Shown here: piece after piece, positions 1-6,495 of the stretch | Layout of the letters: every line of letters begins with the position of its first letter | Numbering within the stretch: position 1 is the first letter of the stretch | Source of the DNA: a virus | IMG/VR virus record: IMGVR_UViG_3300036846_000954 | Location: 1-43,423 of that record | Length of the DNA: 43,423 nucleotides | Strand: one strand, 5' to 3' | Position numbers and translations under genes: made by a program | The notes under the pieces: model-generated | Database searches by the model: none | Told to the model about the DNA's origin: nothing | Seen by the model: the letters and a program-made list of their open reading frames with translations, nothing else

Positions 1-171
1 GGCCGCGCGATCGCGCTCGGCCGCGGCCAGGTGCTGCACCACCATCTCGGCGTCGAGGCGCCAGGGCGGCGGCTTGATGCCGACCGCGGCCAGCATCTCG
101 CTGTGACTGAGGCCTCGGCCGCGCCAGAAGAGGTACTGCTCGACGGCAAGCTGGTATGCGTCATCGTCCAC
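1..171 (-). CDS. Small phage protein, 3' part cut by window start (allele A)
   Basis: This is the left-hand copy of the 73-aa gene at 42535-42756, truncated at the window edge. It starts with GTG, one base after the TGA of the VRR-NUC gene upstream. The visible 57 residues include the conserved block HSEMLAAVGIKPPPWRLDAE, identical in both copies. No known domain is recognised. It sits between the nuclease and the replication protein in the leftward early operon. If the genome is circular, its 3' end is the sequence just before 42586. Confidence 0.65.
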   Translation of the reverse strand, partial: MDDDAYQLAVEQYLFWRGRGLSHSEMLAAVGIKPPPWRLDAEMVVQHLAAAERDRAA

Positions 172-172
172 G

Positions 173-616
173 TCACGCAGCCCGTCCGATCCGGCGCTCG
201 GGATCGAGCCAATCGGCCGGTAGGCGTCCCCAGAGGATCAGGGTGTCGCGGACCTCGTCCCAGCTCTGGCACACCGCGTAGCGGACGCCGTGCTGCTGGC
301 AGCGGGCTTCGAAGGCGAGTTGCTCGTCGCTCTGCCTGCCGCGCTGGTGGCGGTCGAATAGCCGGCGCTCTGCCGGCCGCTTCAGCTCGATGCCGCCGCT
401 CCCGTCGCGCCACAGGAACAGCAGATCGGGCGCGCCAGGCGTGAGTTGGCCCAGGGCCTTGAGCTGGTGGATGATGCGCCGAGCCATGTCCTGCTCGGCC
501 TTGCTGCGGGCCGGTATCCAGATCCCGTTCGGGCTGCCGATCACCAAACCATCGAGCGGCGCATGCGAGAGGCGCGTCATGACCTCCCGCTGGAGTGCCC
601 GCTCAACTTGCCGCAT
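173..616 (-). CDS. VRR-NUC domain nuclease, allele A
   Basis: A 147-aa stand-alone VRR-NUC protein, a PD-(D/E)XK-type nuclease family found in many phages and in FAN1; phage members often act on branched DNA. The core is visible: APD (D64), ELK (E77, K79) and Q99, followed by the family's HGVRYAVCQSWDEVRDTL-like end. It is read leftward after the YdaS-like gene and before the 73-aa gene and the replication protein. A G-rich Shine-Dalgarno stretch precedes ATG 616. Allele B at 42758-43201 differs at 16 of 147 residues but keeps all the core residues, so both look functional. Substrate is inferred from the family only. Confidence 0.88.
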   Translation of the reverse strand: MRQVERALQREVMTRLSHAPLDGLVIGSPNGIWIPARSKAEQDMARRIIHQLKALGQLTPGAPDLLFLWRDGSGGIELKRPAERRLFDRHQRGRQSDEQLAFEARCQQHGVRYAVCQSWDEVRDTLILWGRLPADWLDPERRIGRAA

Positions 617-683
617 CCCCTGCCCCCCTCAGGTAAAAACCCTAGACGCCGGGTGTCACCTGCGTGTAACTCGCAGGGCGTAT

Positions 684-698
684 GTTGCTATTCGCAAC
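684..698. promoter_or_regulatory. Operator-like palindrome GTTG-N7-CAAC (site 1)
   Basis: TGTTGCTATTCGCAACA is a 17-bp dyad with 6-bp arms in the gap between the YdaS-like gene (ends 722) and VRR-NUC (starts 616). It belongs to the eight-member set described in the findings. It is conserved in the right copy (43269-43283) with one change in the spacer. No convincing sigma70 promoter was found for either direction here. Confidence 0.7.
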
Positions 699-721
699 AA
701 TGTTCTGGACGAGTGGCGGGG

Positions 722-952
722 CTATGCGGTAACCAAGTCGTGATGCGAGGTCTCAGGGGCGGGCGTCCAGACGTCCGGCCGGATCAGATGCAGTGGAATG
801 CCAAGCTCTTTGGAGATCATCCTGGCGCGGTGGACTGGGACGAGGGCGTGTTTCGTCCGCTTCCAGCCGCACACGGTCGACCAATGCACCCCGGCCGCAT
901 CCGCCAGCCGACCAATGCCCCCCGCGAGCTGCGCGAGATCATCGATGCTCAT
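722..952 (-). CDS. YdaS/Cro-like DNA-binding protein
   Basis: A 76-aa helix-turn-helix protein of YdaS/Cro type: GGIGRLADAAGVHWSTVCGW forms the first helices and turn, followed by VHRARMISKELGIPLHLIRPDVW, the usual ending of these repressors. It is transcribed leftward, divergent from the XRE repressor at 1041, the classic arrangement of a phage immunity switch. It probably represses the repressor promoter and opens the leftward early operon (VRR-NUC, replication protein and onward). The start at ATG 952 has little Shine-Dalgarno character, and no strong -10 was seen, so a short leader is possible. A second, cut copy lies at the right end of the window. Confidence 0.8.
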   Translation of the reverse strand: MSIDDLAQLAGGIGRLADAAGVHWSTVCGWKRTKHALVPVHRARMISKELGIPLHLIRPDVWTPAPETSHHDLVTA

Positions 953-1005
953 GGCAACGAGCCTGAGCCTGCGACATTGGCTGCGTCAAGCGCAAACGTT
1001 GCCAT
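951..1005. promoter_or_regulatory. Divergent repressor/Cro control region with 9-bp inverted repeat
   Basis: ATGGCAACG (951-959) and CGTTGCCAT (997-1005) are perfect inverted repeats, 37 bases apart, between the two divergent regulator genes. The arms contain the same GTTG/CAAC half-sites as the operator family but in opposite orientation and wide spacing. A TTGACG box on the minus strand (984-989) may serve the leftward promoter. Co-operative binding or looping by one of the regulators is an inference. Confidence 0.5.
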
Positions 1006-1040
1006 ACAGAATTTTGCATGTTGGAGAGGAGAACCCCGAC

Positions 1041-1538
1041 GTGACCGACGAGGAGGAGCGGCAAGAAAACCAGCTGCCAATCGATTTACTGCTGGACGAC
1101 AACCCCGAGCTGAGGTGTAGGTTGGGCCGTCACCTCGGCGGCATCCGCAAGCAACGTCAGATCAGCCAGGACGTTGCCGCAAGAGGGATCGGGATCTCCC
1201 GACCACATCTGTCGAACATCGAGCTAGGCCGATCGCGCACCAGCTGGGCAGGGCTGAAGAGCATGGCAGCGTATTACGAGCTCGGCATCCAGAACCTCAT
1301 CGGCGAATGTAAGTCGGCCGACTGGACCCGACGCGTGGCGATTGAGGCGAAGACCACGCCCCACCACGGCCACAAACCGGAAACGGCCAGCTCCGAGGCC
1401 GAGCTCGACAAGAAAAACTACGCGCCGTTCGAGCTCTTCCTGGTCACCTCCTGGCGGCTCCTGTCGAACCAGGACCGCGAGGAGATGATGCTGGAGATCA
1501 CCAAGCGCGTACTGCGCCAACAGGGACAGTCGGACTGA
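1041..1538 (+). CDS. XRE-family repressor (CI-like)
   Basis: A 165-aa protein. GTG 1041 is chosen because GGAGAGGAG lies about 10 bases upstream; longer in-frame extensions lack ribosome sites and run through the switch region. Residues ~32-90 form an XRE/HTH_3 domain (LGRHLGGIRKQRQISQDVAA, then GISRPHLSNIELGRS), followed by a linker and a C-terminal helical tail. There is no S24 peptidase motif, so it is not a LexA/CI self-cleaving repressor. Its place opposite the YdaS-like gene makes it the lysogeny repressor candidate and the likely binder of the GTTG-N7-CAAC sites. A near-site (GTTGGAGAGGAGAAC, one mismatch) overlaps its ribosome site at ~1020, hinting at self-control. Confidence 0.85.
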   Translation: MTDEEERQENQLPIDLLLDDNPELRCRLGRHLGGIRKQRQISQDVAARGIGISRPHLSNIELGRSRTSWAGLKSMAAYYELGIQNLIGECKSADWTRRVAIEAKTTPHHGHKPETASSEAELDKKNYAPFELFLVTSWRLLSNQDREEMMLEITKRVLRQQGQSD

Positions 1539-1560
1539 CCCTCTGTTCGATTTTGTTGCG

Positions 1561-1578
1561 AACCCCCTAGACGGGGTT
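1561..1578 (+). terminator. Weak hairpin after repressor gene
   Basis: AACCCC and GGGGTT pair around a 6-base loop just after the repressor stop, followed by only a short T run (TTTGTTG). It may end the repressor transcript weakly. It also sits just before operator site 2. Confidence 0.35.
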
Positions 1579-1579
1579 T

Positions 1580-1594
1580 GTTGACAGTGCCAAC
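1580..1594. promoter_or_regulatory. Operator-like palindrome (site 2), upstream of recombination operon
   Basis: TGTTGACAGTGCCAACA lies 30 bases before the 45-aa gene that opens the erf/exonuclease operon. TTGACA is contained in the site, and TTGCGA (1556-1561) with 17-base spacing would place a -10 hexamer over its start, so a bound repressor would block either promoter reading. The promoter itself is not certain. Confidence 0.65.
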
Positions 1595-1623
1595 ATGGCT
1601 CCCCACCCAAGACGGGGGCCGAA

Positions 1624-1761
1624 ATGCACATCGCTGCCGGTCTCGTTAACCTCCTGCGAACGGTGCAGGAGACCGGTCGACCGACGACCTACAATTCACG
1701 ATCGCTGATCGGTTTCGCCCTGGCGCTCCTCGGGCTCCTGGCGCTCGGGGTGCTGCTCTGA
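1624..1761 (+). CDS. 45-aa single-span membrane protein
   Basis: A short gene with ATG after GGGGGCC. The product has a polar N-terminal half and one C-terminal hydrophobic helix (LIGFALALLGLLALGVLL). Its TGA overlaps the ATG of the ERF gene (TGATGA), so it is translationally coupled to it and is the first gene of the recombination operon, 30 bases after operator site 2. No family is recognised. Host membrane targeting or superinfection exclusion are possible jobs but unsupported beyond topology. Confidence 0.6.
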   Translation: MHIAAGLVNLLRTVQETGRPTTYNSRSLIGFALALLGLLALGVLL

Positions 1762-2528
1762 TGAGCGATCAGCAGCTCGACCTCACACCCGGAGGCCCAT
1801 TCGAGGTTGTCCCCCGGAGCGAGGAGCGGACGCTCCTCGACATCATCGCCAGGGCCGCGAGTGATCCACAGACCGATGTGGATAAGCTCGAGCGGCTGAT
1901 GGCGTTGCACGAGCGCCACAAGACGCGCGAGGCCGAGATGGCTTACGCCGCCGCCCTCTCTGAGATGCAGCCGCTGCTGCCAGAGATCGAGGAGCAGGGC
2001 GAGATCCTCGACAAGCAGGGCGAGGTGCAGTCGACCTACGCCAAGTGGGAGGACGTGCAGCGGGCGATCAAGCCGATCTTGGCGGCGCACGGCTTCAGCC
2101 TCAATTTCGAGGTCGCGCGCGAGGAGGGTCAGATCGCCGTGACCGCGATCCTACACCATCGCGCGGGTCACTCGCAGCGCACCACCCTGCCGCTGCCGCT
2201 CGACACCAGCGGCAACAAGAACACGGTCCAGGCCTACGGCAGCAGCACCTCGTACGGCATGCGCTACACCGCCAGGGCGCTCCTCAATCTGACCTCCCGC
2301 GGCGCCGACGATGACGGTGTGGCCGGCGGCACGAAGCTGATCTCGGAGGGCGAGCGTGAGGCGCTGCAGGCGCTCGCCGACGTCGCGCAGGTCGACATGC
2401 GCCGGTTCTGTGCGTTCCTCAAGATCCCGAGCCTCGACCAGCTGCCGGCGCGGCGTTACCGGGTTGCCGAGCGCGCTCTGCAGGACGCTGCCGCGAAGCG
2501 GGAGGCGGCGCGAAAGGATCGCCCGTGA
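1761..2528 (+). CDS. erf: ERF-family single-strand annealing recombinase
   Basis: A 255-aa ERF superfamily protein. The family core spans ~60-195: AYAAALSEMQPLLPEI, YAKWEDVQRAIKPILAAHGF, a beta-rich region with HHRAGHSQ, and VQAYGSSTSYGMRYTARALL with the DDDG tail. ERF proteins form rings that anneal single strands during phage recombination and genome circularisation. The C-terminal part is charged and helical. It overlaps the exonuclease gene by four bases (GTGA), giving the usual annealase-exonuclease pair. Confidence 0.92.
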   Translation: MSDQQLDLTPGGPFEVVPRSEERTLLDIIARAASDPQTDVDKLERLMALHERHKTREAEMAYAAALSEMQPLLPEIEEQGEILDKQGEVQSTYAKWEDVQRAIKPILAAHGFSLNFEVAREEGQIAVTAILHHRAGHSQRTTLPLPLDTSGNKNTVQAYGSSTSYGMRYTARALLNLTSRGADDDGVAGGTKLISEGEREALQALADVAQVDMRRFCAFLKIPSLDQLPARRYRVAERALQDAAAKREAARKDRP

Positions 2529-3166
2529 TCCAGGTCCTCGATATGCCGCAGGGCTCGCCGGAATGGTATGAGGCGCGCCTCGGCCTGCCGACGGCGTCGG
2601 AGTTCGGCGCCATCCTAGCGAAGGGCCAGGGCAAAGTCCGGCGCGGCTATCTATGCCGCCTAGCCGCTGAGCGGATCCTCGGCGAGACGCAGGAGACTTT
2701 TTCCAACTACCATTTCCGGCGCGGCAAGGAGCTCGAGGCCGAGGCGCGCGAGCTCTATGCCTTCCTCAATGAGGTCGAGCCGACGATCGTGGGCTTTGTC
2801 CGCAACGAGATCGCCGGCTGCAGCCCCGATGCGCTGATCGGCGACGACGGCATGCTCGAGATCAAGACAAGATTGCCGGCGCTGATGGTCGACGTGCTCG
2901 CCCAGGGCCATGTGCCGGCCGAGCACAAGGCCCAGCTCCAGGGCGGCCTGTGGATCACCGAGCGGTCCTGGGTCGACTTCGTCGCCTACTGGCCGGGCAT
3001 GCCGCTGTTTGTCGTCAGGGTCGATCGCGACGCGGAGTACATCGAGACCCTGGCTAACGAAATCACCAAATTCGCCGCCGAGCTCGAGGAGATCGTGCGC
3101 CGGATCGGGATGACGCCCAGGGCGAGCGTGCTCGACATGCTGTTGCGGAGCGAGGCCGATGGCTGA
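2525..3166 (+). CDS. YqaJ/lambda-type 5'-3' exonuclease
   Basis: A 213-aa PD-(D/E)XK exonuclease of the YqaJ/lambda Exo family, which digests one strand of duplex ends to feed the annealase. Visible motifs: GSPEWYEARLGLPTASEFG near the N-terminus, RRGKELEAEAR at ~66-75, CSPDAL (D102) and LEIKTRL (E112, K114). The start is GTG at 2525, overlapping the ERF stop by four bases. Length is typical. Together the two genes form a complete recombination module under operator site 2. Confidence 0.92.
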   Translation: MIQVLDMPQGSPEWYEARLGLPTASEFGAILAKGQGKVRRGYLCRLAAERILGETQETFSNYHFRRGKELEAEARELYAFLNEVEPTIVGFVRNEIAGCSPDALIGDDGMLEIKTRLPALMVDVLAQGHVPAEHKAQLQGGLWITERSWVDFVAYWPGMPLFVVRVDRDAEYIETLANEITKFAAELEEIVRRIGMTPRASVLDMLLRSEADG

Positions 3167-3653
3167 CCCGCTCTGGTATCGATACAACGGTGCCGTCATG
3201 GTGCCGATGCGGCCCGACGAGGCGGCGCGGCAGTTCATTGTCGACGGGCGCTACCTGCTCGAGGCGCACCACGCCCGCGCGCATGCCAGGCACCGGGCCT
3301 ATTTCGCGGCGCTGCACGAGGCCTGGGGCAGCATCGCCACCGACGATTTCCCGACCTCGGAGCATCTGCGCAAGTTTGCGCTGATCAAGACCGGCTGGCG
3401 GCAGGAGCGGGTGCTGGCCTGTGAAACCCGCGAGCGGGCCGAGCGCACCGCTGCGTTCGTGCGCGGCCTGGACGATTACGCGATCGTCACCACCCACGAC
3501 GCCCTGGTGCGCGTCTGGACCGCGCGATCGCAGAGCTACAAAGCCATGGGACGCGACGACTTCAACCGATCGATGGACGACGTTCTCAACTATGTCGCCA
3601 GCCTCATCGGGGTCAGCAAAGAGACCCTCGAGGCCCAGGGAGAGATGGCATGA
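3159..3653 (+). CDS. DUF1367-like phage protein
   Basis: A 164-aa soluble protein. The block HRAYFAALHEAWGSI...LRKFALIKTGWRQE and the end DDFNRSMDDVLNYVASLIGV resemble the layout of DUF1367 phage proteins, which usually lie among phage recombination genes. The match is by pattern only. It overlaps the exonuclease by eight bases and the next gene by four (ATGA). A role in recombination or replication is inferred from position. Confidence 0.7.
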   Translation: MADPLWYRYNGAVMVPMRPDEAARQFIVDGRYLLEAHHARAHARHRAYFAALHEAWGSIATDDFPTSEHLRKFALIKTGWRQERVLACETRERAERTAAFVRGLDDYAIVTTHDALVRVWTARSQSYKAMGRDDFNRSMDDVLNYVASLIGVSKETLEAQGEMA

Positions 3654-3916
3654 GCGAGATCACTGAGCACCACGTCGAGATCGACCTCTACCGTGTCATC
3701 GCCTTGTGGGTCATCGGCTACCACTACGACCAGCCGCAGCACCCGGATCCCGCCGAGCTGGCGGCGGCCATCAAGAAGGACATGGAGAGAGGGGACGCCG
3801 AGCAGTCGCATTTACTGGCCGCCGCCAGCGCGGTCACCCGCTACATCTGCGAGCAATTTCTCGCCGAGCAAGCTGGCGTCCAGATCCGGTCGATAAGCGA
3901 GCCCGGTCATGCCTAG
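3650..3916 (+). CDS. Unknown 88-aa early protein
   Basis: No family recognised. It is acidic and helical, with a hydrophobic-aromatic patch (IALWVIGYHYD) that is too broken by polar residues to be a clear membrane span. It is coupled to its neighbours by short overlaps at both ends (ATGA at 3650, eight bases at 3909), so it is almost certainly translated as part of the recombination operon. Confidence 0.6.
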   Translation: MSEITEHHVEIDLYRVIALWVIGYHYDQPQHPDPAELAAAIKKDMERGDAEQSHLLAAASAVTRYICEQFLAEQAGVQIRSISEPGHA

Positions 3917-4463
3917 GGTCTGCGGCGCCTGCACGCTGTGCTGCAAGCTGCTACCGGTGCGTGAGTTGCAGAAGCCGGCGAACACCCGCTGCGAGCACCA
4001 GAGCGCCGCCAGGGGCTGCCGGATCTACCGTCGCCCCGGCTTCCCGATGAGCTGCGCGGTGTGGTCGTGCCGCTGGCTGAACGGGCACGGCACCGCCGAC
4101 ATGCTGCGGCCCGACCGGGTCGGCTACGTGCTCGACGTCGTGCCCGACGCCGTGCAGGCAACGAATAATGAAACCGGCGAAAAATACATGGTCACGGTGA
4201 TCCAGGTCTGGGTCGAGCCTGGCTGCGATCCGCTCCAGGACCGGCGGCTCATGCGGTATGCGGAGCGCCAGGCCGAGGAGGGCATGGCGCTGCTGCTGCG
4301 CTACGGCAGCAGCTCGGCGGTCGCGGTCTTCCCGCCGAGGCTCGCCACCGACGGCGAGTGGCATGTCGTCGGCGGTGACGGCATGCAGCGGGTCGAGACC
4401 AGGACCGGCAACATGATCCTCGACGCTCTCAGTGCCCCCAGGGGGACCGATGACGGACGATAG
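3909..4463 (+). CDS. YkgJ-like cysteine-cluster protein
   Basis: 184 aa with an N-terminal cysteine cluster (C5, C8, C11, C12, C28, C37, C49, C54) in the pattern CGACTLCCKLLPV ... CRIY..RP ... CAVWSCRWL. This is the layout of the YkgJ family, annotated as zinc- or iron-chelating proteins, though such proteins are common in bacteria and only occasionally phage-borne. The C-terminal two thirds are beta-rich without cysteines. Possible roles are metal or Fe-S handling; none is shown. It lies in the operon between unknown genes and could be a recently acquired cargo gene. Confidence 0.7.
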   Translation: MPRVCGACTLCCKLLPVRELQKPANTRCEHQSAARGCRIYRRPGFPMSCAVWSCRWLNGHGTADMLRPDRVGYVLDVVPDAVQATNNETGEKYMVTVIQVWVEPGCDPLQDRRLMRYAERQAEEGMALLLRYGSSSAVAVFPPRLATDGEWHVVGGDGMQRVETRTGNMILDALSAPRGTDDGR

Positions 4464-4755
4464 CGGTGCGCCTTACAGGGTCTGGCAGTTCTTCCCCGAC
4501 GACTGGCACGAGTGCGTCGGCGAGGATCTCGACGCACAGCATGCGGTCGAGCTGGCGAAGCGCATGACCGAGACCCTGGGCGCCAGGATCGGCACCACCC
4601 GGCGCGTCATCATCGAGGACCGCTGGGGCTACACCTCATTCGAGTGGATCCACGGCAAGGGCGTGACCTACCCGACGCCGGAAATGCGGGCGCAAACCTC
4701 TGCAAACATTGCACAATTGGATGGCGAACCGACCGAGGAATTTCCGCCAGCGTGA
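4450..4755 (+). CDS. Unknown 101-aa early protein
   Basis: Start ATG 4450 is preferred over an upstream in-frame start because CAGGGGGACCG precedes it at good spacing. It overlaps the YkgJ-like gene by 14 bases. The product has WQFFPDDWHECVGEDLDAQHAVELAKRM and RRVIIEDRWGYTSFEW segments, a small alpha/beta layout often seen in phage early genes. No function recognised. Confidence 0.6.
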   Translation: MTDDSGAPYRVWQFFPDDWHECVGEDLDAQHAVELAKRMTETLGARIGTTRRVIIEDRWGYTSFEWIHGKGVTYPTPEMRAQTSANIAQLDGEPTEEFPPA

Positions 4756-4936
4756 TGTCACGGCTTTAGTCAAAGCCGTTAAAAACGCTGGAGAAAATGT
4801 CGCACGCGTGGAAGTTGACGGAGAGGGAAAGCTGGTCATATATGTTGGTGGTAGCAACAAGCCGGCTACCAGCAACCGATACGAGGAGAACCTCAATGCC
4901 AACCAAGCACTACGTGCAAAGTTTCGACGGTCGTAA
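4721..4936 (+). CDS. Small integrase-linked protein, possible excisionase/partner
   Basis: A 71-aa basic protein beginning MANRPRNFRQRDVTALVKAV, then a VARVEVDGEGKLVIYVG strand pair. Small proteins of this shape often lie next to tyrosine integrases in alphaproteobacterial prophages. ATG 4721 is used; a TTG four codons upstream is possible. It overlaps the previous gene by 35 bases and the integrase by 41 bases. The integrase promoter and operator lie inside its 3' half. A recombination-directionality role is an inference from location and size. Confidence 0.55.
   Translation: MANRPRNFRQRDVTALVKAVKNAGENVARVEVDGEGKLVIYVGGSNKPATSNRYEENLNANQALRAKFRRS
4815..4858 (+). promoter_or_regulatory. Integrase promoter with operator (site 3)
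   Basis: TTGACG (4815-4820), 17 bases, then ATATAT (4838-4843; TATATG with 18) form a good sigma70-type promoter. TGTTGGTGGTAGCAACA follows directly (core 4844-4858), covering the expected transcription start, 38 bases before the integrase ATG. The site lies inside the coding region of the preceding small gene. This suggests that integrase is repressed by the same regulator as the other sites. Confidence 0.65.
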
Positions 4937-6056
4937 CTACCTGCGGTTCAAGCAGCAGACCCGCGTGCGGCTGCCGGACGGCCCGCTCGCCGCGGTGCTG
5001 AAGACGCGCGAATACAAGGACGCGATCGCCGCCGCCAAGGCGGCCGACAAGCCGATCGAGCGCAAAAAAAAATCGCTCGGCGGCGGCCTCACAATCCGTG
5101 AGGTCGTCACCGAGCATATGGCGAGCGTGTACTGGCGCGAGAACATAAGCCACGGCACTCGCGTGACCCGCGGCTACGCCCTGATGGGCTGGGTCGACGG
5201 TCGCCACAACCGCGCGGGCGAGCTGGTGCGCGTCGGCCAGGGGGATGCATCGATCTACGATCTGACCCCGGAGCTACTCAGCCGAGAGCTGGCCGAGCGC
5301 CAGGCCGAGGACGGGCATTGGGCCGCGAACGCCTGGCTGGGCGCGGTCAGTGTGATGCTCAAGGAGCGCAAGCAGGCCTTCAGGATCAAGCGCGACTTCG
5401 ACCCCACCTTCGGGGTGAAGGCCTTCGGGCAGAAGAAGCAACGCACCGCCGACGACGGGTTCAAGACGCTGCCGCCGGAACTGCTGCAGCAGTACCTCGA
5501 CTATTGGCCCTATGCCTCGCCACAGCGCATCGCCGGCCTGATGCTGTACGTGACCGGCGCCGCCTGCTGCGACGTGATCAGGCTCTGCCTGTCGGACATC
5601 AAGGACGGCTTCTTCCAGGGCAAGCGACTGAAGACCGGTGTCGACTTCGTCACCGAGCAGACACCCGAGCTGATCGCCGAGATCAAGGCCGCCGGCATCG
5701 AGCTCGGGCCGATCGTCCGGCGCAAACCGCGCCGGGGGCAGGCTCTCGGCAAGGCATTCTCGCGGCTCCCGATCGAGGACGACCCGGAAGGGAATGCGGC
5801 CAGGGCGCACGCAGATGGTCGCCTGTTCTCTGAACAGTTCCGTGGCTGGCTATGGCGTGCCGGCGTCCCTGTCGGCTACGGCGCCCACAGCTTTCGCAAG
5901 CGGGCGGCCTGCGATGACGCGGTCGAGCGCGGCATGGACCCGACGTGGCTCAAGGCGAAATACGGCTGGAAGCAATCGACCGAGGTCGATCTCTATACCG
6001 AGAAGTTCAACCGCCTGCGGGTGATGCAGCTACGGAGCGGCGTGACAGTCGCCTGA
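4896..6056 (+). CDS. int: Tyrosine recombinase (integrase), first catalytic Arg absent
   Basis: 386 aa from ATG 4896, which has GAGGAGAA five bases upstream; the longer in-frame ORF lacks this. Residues ~55-130 hold an SAM-like core-binding domain and the C-terminal half the catalytic domain. HSFR (H331, R334), W358 in GWKQ, and nucleophile Y367 (DLYTEKF) are all in place. The box I motif, usually TGxRxxD, reads TGAACCD (around residues 220-226), so the first catalytic arginine is alanine. That would normally abolish strand cleavage unless another residue substitutes. It would integrate the phage through attP, possibly the dyad region right behind it. Confidence 0.88.
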   Translation: MPTKHYVQSFDGRNYLRFKQQTRVRLPDGPLAAVLKTREYKDAIAAAKAADKPIERKKKSLGGGLTIREVVTEHMASVYWRENISHGTRVTRGYALMGWVDGRHNRAGELVRVGQGDASIYDLTPELLSRELAERQAEDGHWAANAWLGAVSVMLKERKQAFRIKRDFDPTFGVKAFGQKKQRTADDGFKTLPPELLQQYLDYWPYASPQRIAGLMLYVTGAACCDVIRLCLSDIKDGFFQGKRLKTGVDFVTEQTPELIAEIKAAGIELGPIVRRKPRRGQALGKAFSRLPIEDDPEGNAARAHADGRLFSEQFRGWLWRAGVPVGYGAHSFRKRAACDDAVERGMDPTWLKAKYGWKQSTEVDLYTEKFNRLRVMQLRSGVTVA

Positions 6057-6081
6057 TCAGAAAACTGTCACGACCCTAAAA

Positions 6082-6168
6082 ACCTGACCAAAGTCTTTGA
6101 TAAACCTCACTTCCGGAAGTCGCAGCGGTAATTCCGGAAGTGAGGAAAATCAAGGGGTTTGGTCAGGT
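6082..6168. repeat. 37-nt-arm inverted repeat behind integrase (attP/arm site or hairpin candidate)
   Basis: Left arm 6082-6118 and right arm 6132-6168 match as an inverted repeat at 30 of 37 positions around a 13-base loop. Perfect blocks are ACCTGACCAAA, TTGAT and CCTCACTTCCGGAA. A further GTCACG/CGTGAC pair flanks it (6068-6073, 6172-6177). It starts 26 bases after the integrase stop, where attP often lies. It could be an integrase core/arm site, a recombination-directionality binding site, or a transcript-end hairpin; the mismatched blocks resemble a crossover spacer design. Confidence 0.7.
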
Positions 6169-6183
6169 CGCCGTGACGATCTA

Positions 6184-6230
6184 GACACCAACGCCGGCGG
6201 CGGCAACGCTACAGCCGGCGTCTTGTTGTC
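6184..6230 (+). terminator. Candidate terminator hairpin after integrase
   Basis: ACGCCGGC (6191-6198) pairs with GCCGGCGT (6214-6221), with outer GACA/TGTC support, followed by the T-rich TCTTGTTGTC. It is a moderately convincing terminator for the integrase transcript, since the T run is interrupted. Confidence 0.45.
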
Positions 6231-6279
6231 AGGCAACGGCCTCCTTATGATGGTCCTGGCAACGAACCAAGAGAGCGTG

Positions 6280-6495
6280 ATGAAGCTGGTCGTGACCGGC
6301 GAGATCCCCGACGAGCTGGCGCAGCACTTCCACCAATGGATCCGCGATTACGACGCGGCCCACCCTGGCTGCCATTTCGAGGTGGTCTTCGATGCGGCGG
6401 GGACTGACCGTGCGCGAGGCGGTCGCGGCGATGCAGGTCGACCCACCGCTGCCGTTCCAAACCTTGATCGAGCGAGCAACACGAGGAGGCGATGA
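6280..6495 (+). CDS. Small phage protein, probable frameshift near 6400
   Basis: As read, 71 aa from ATG 6280, ending in ATGA overlap with the next gene. The first 40 residues (KLVVTGEIPDELAQHFHQWI ... HFEVVFDAAG) look natural but the rest is Arg/Gly-rich and out-of-frame in character. Removing one G from the GGGG run at 6399-6402 continues as LTVREAVAAMQVDPPLPF and runs to 6535, a layout common in small phage proteins. Either a one-base indel (real or an assembly error) or an unusual true end. Function unknown. Confidence 0.5.
   Translation: MKLVVTGEIPDELAQHFHQWIRDYDAAHPGCHFEVVFDAAGTDRARGGRGDAGRPTAAVPNLDRASNTRRR

Larger units (their letters stand above)
1..839. repeat. Left copy of imperfect terminal direct repeat
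   Basis: This segment matches 42586-43423 with one single-base gap. By hand count there are about 67 differences. The first ~105 bases and the last ~119 bases are identical between copies, and the differences concentrate in the VRR-NUC gene between them. Inference: the contig closes on itself and passes twice through a locus with two alleles. A true tandem duplication is the alternative. Confidence 0.9.

Noticed and set aside
173-616. Diversity-generating retroelement behind the two VRR-NUC versions
   Set aside because: Substitutions are not limited to adenines, they spread over the whole gene, and there is no reverse transcriptase in the window.
1-839. Phage direct terminal repeat
   Set aside because: Packaged terminal repeats are identical. 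This one is only ~92% identical, with the difference held in one gene and identical edges, which fits an assembly overlap of two alleles.
6225-6237. Extra operator GTTG-N5-CAAC
   Set aside because: Spacing is five, not seven, and it lies in the 3' arm of a terminator-like stem.
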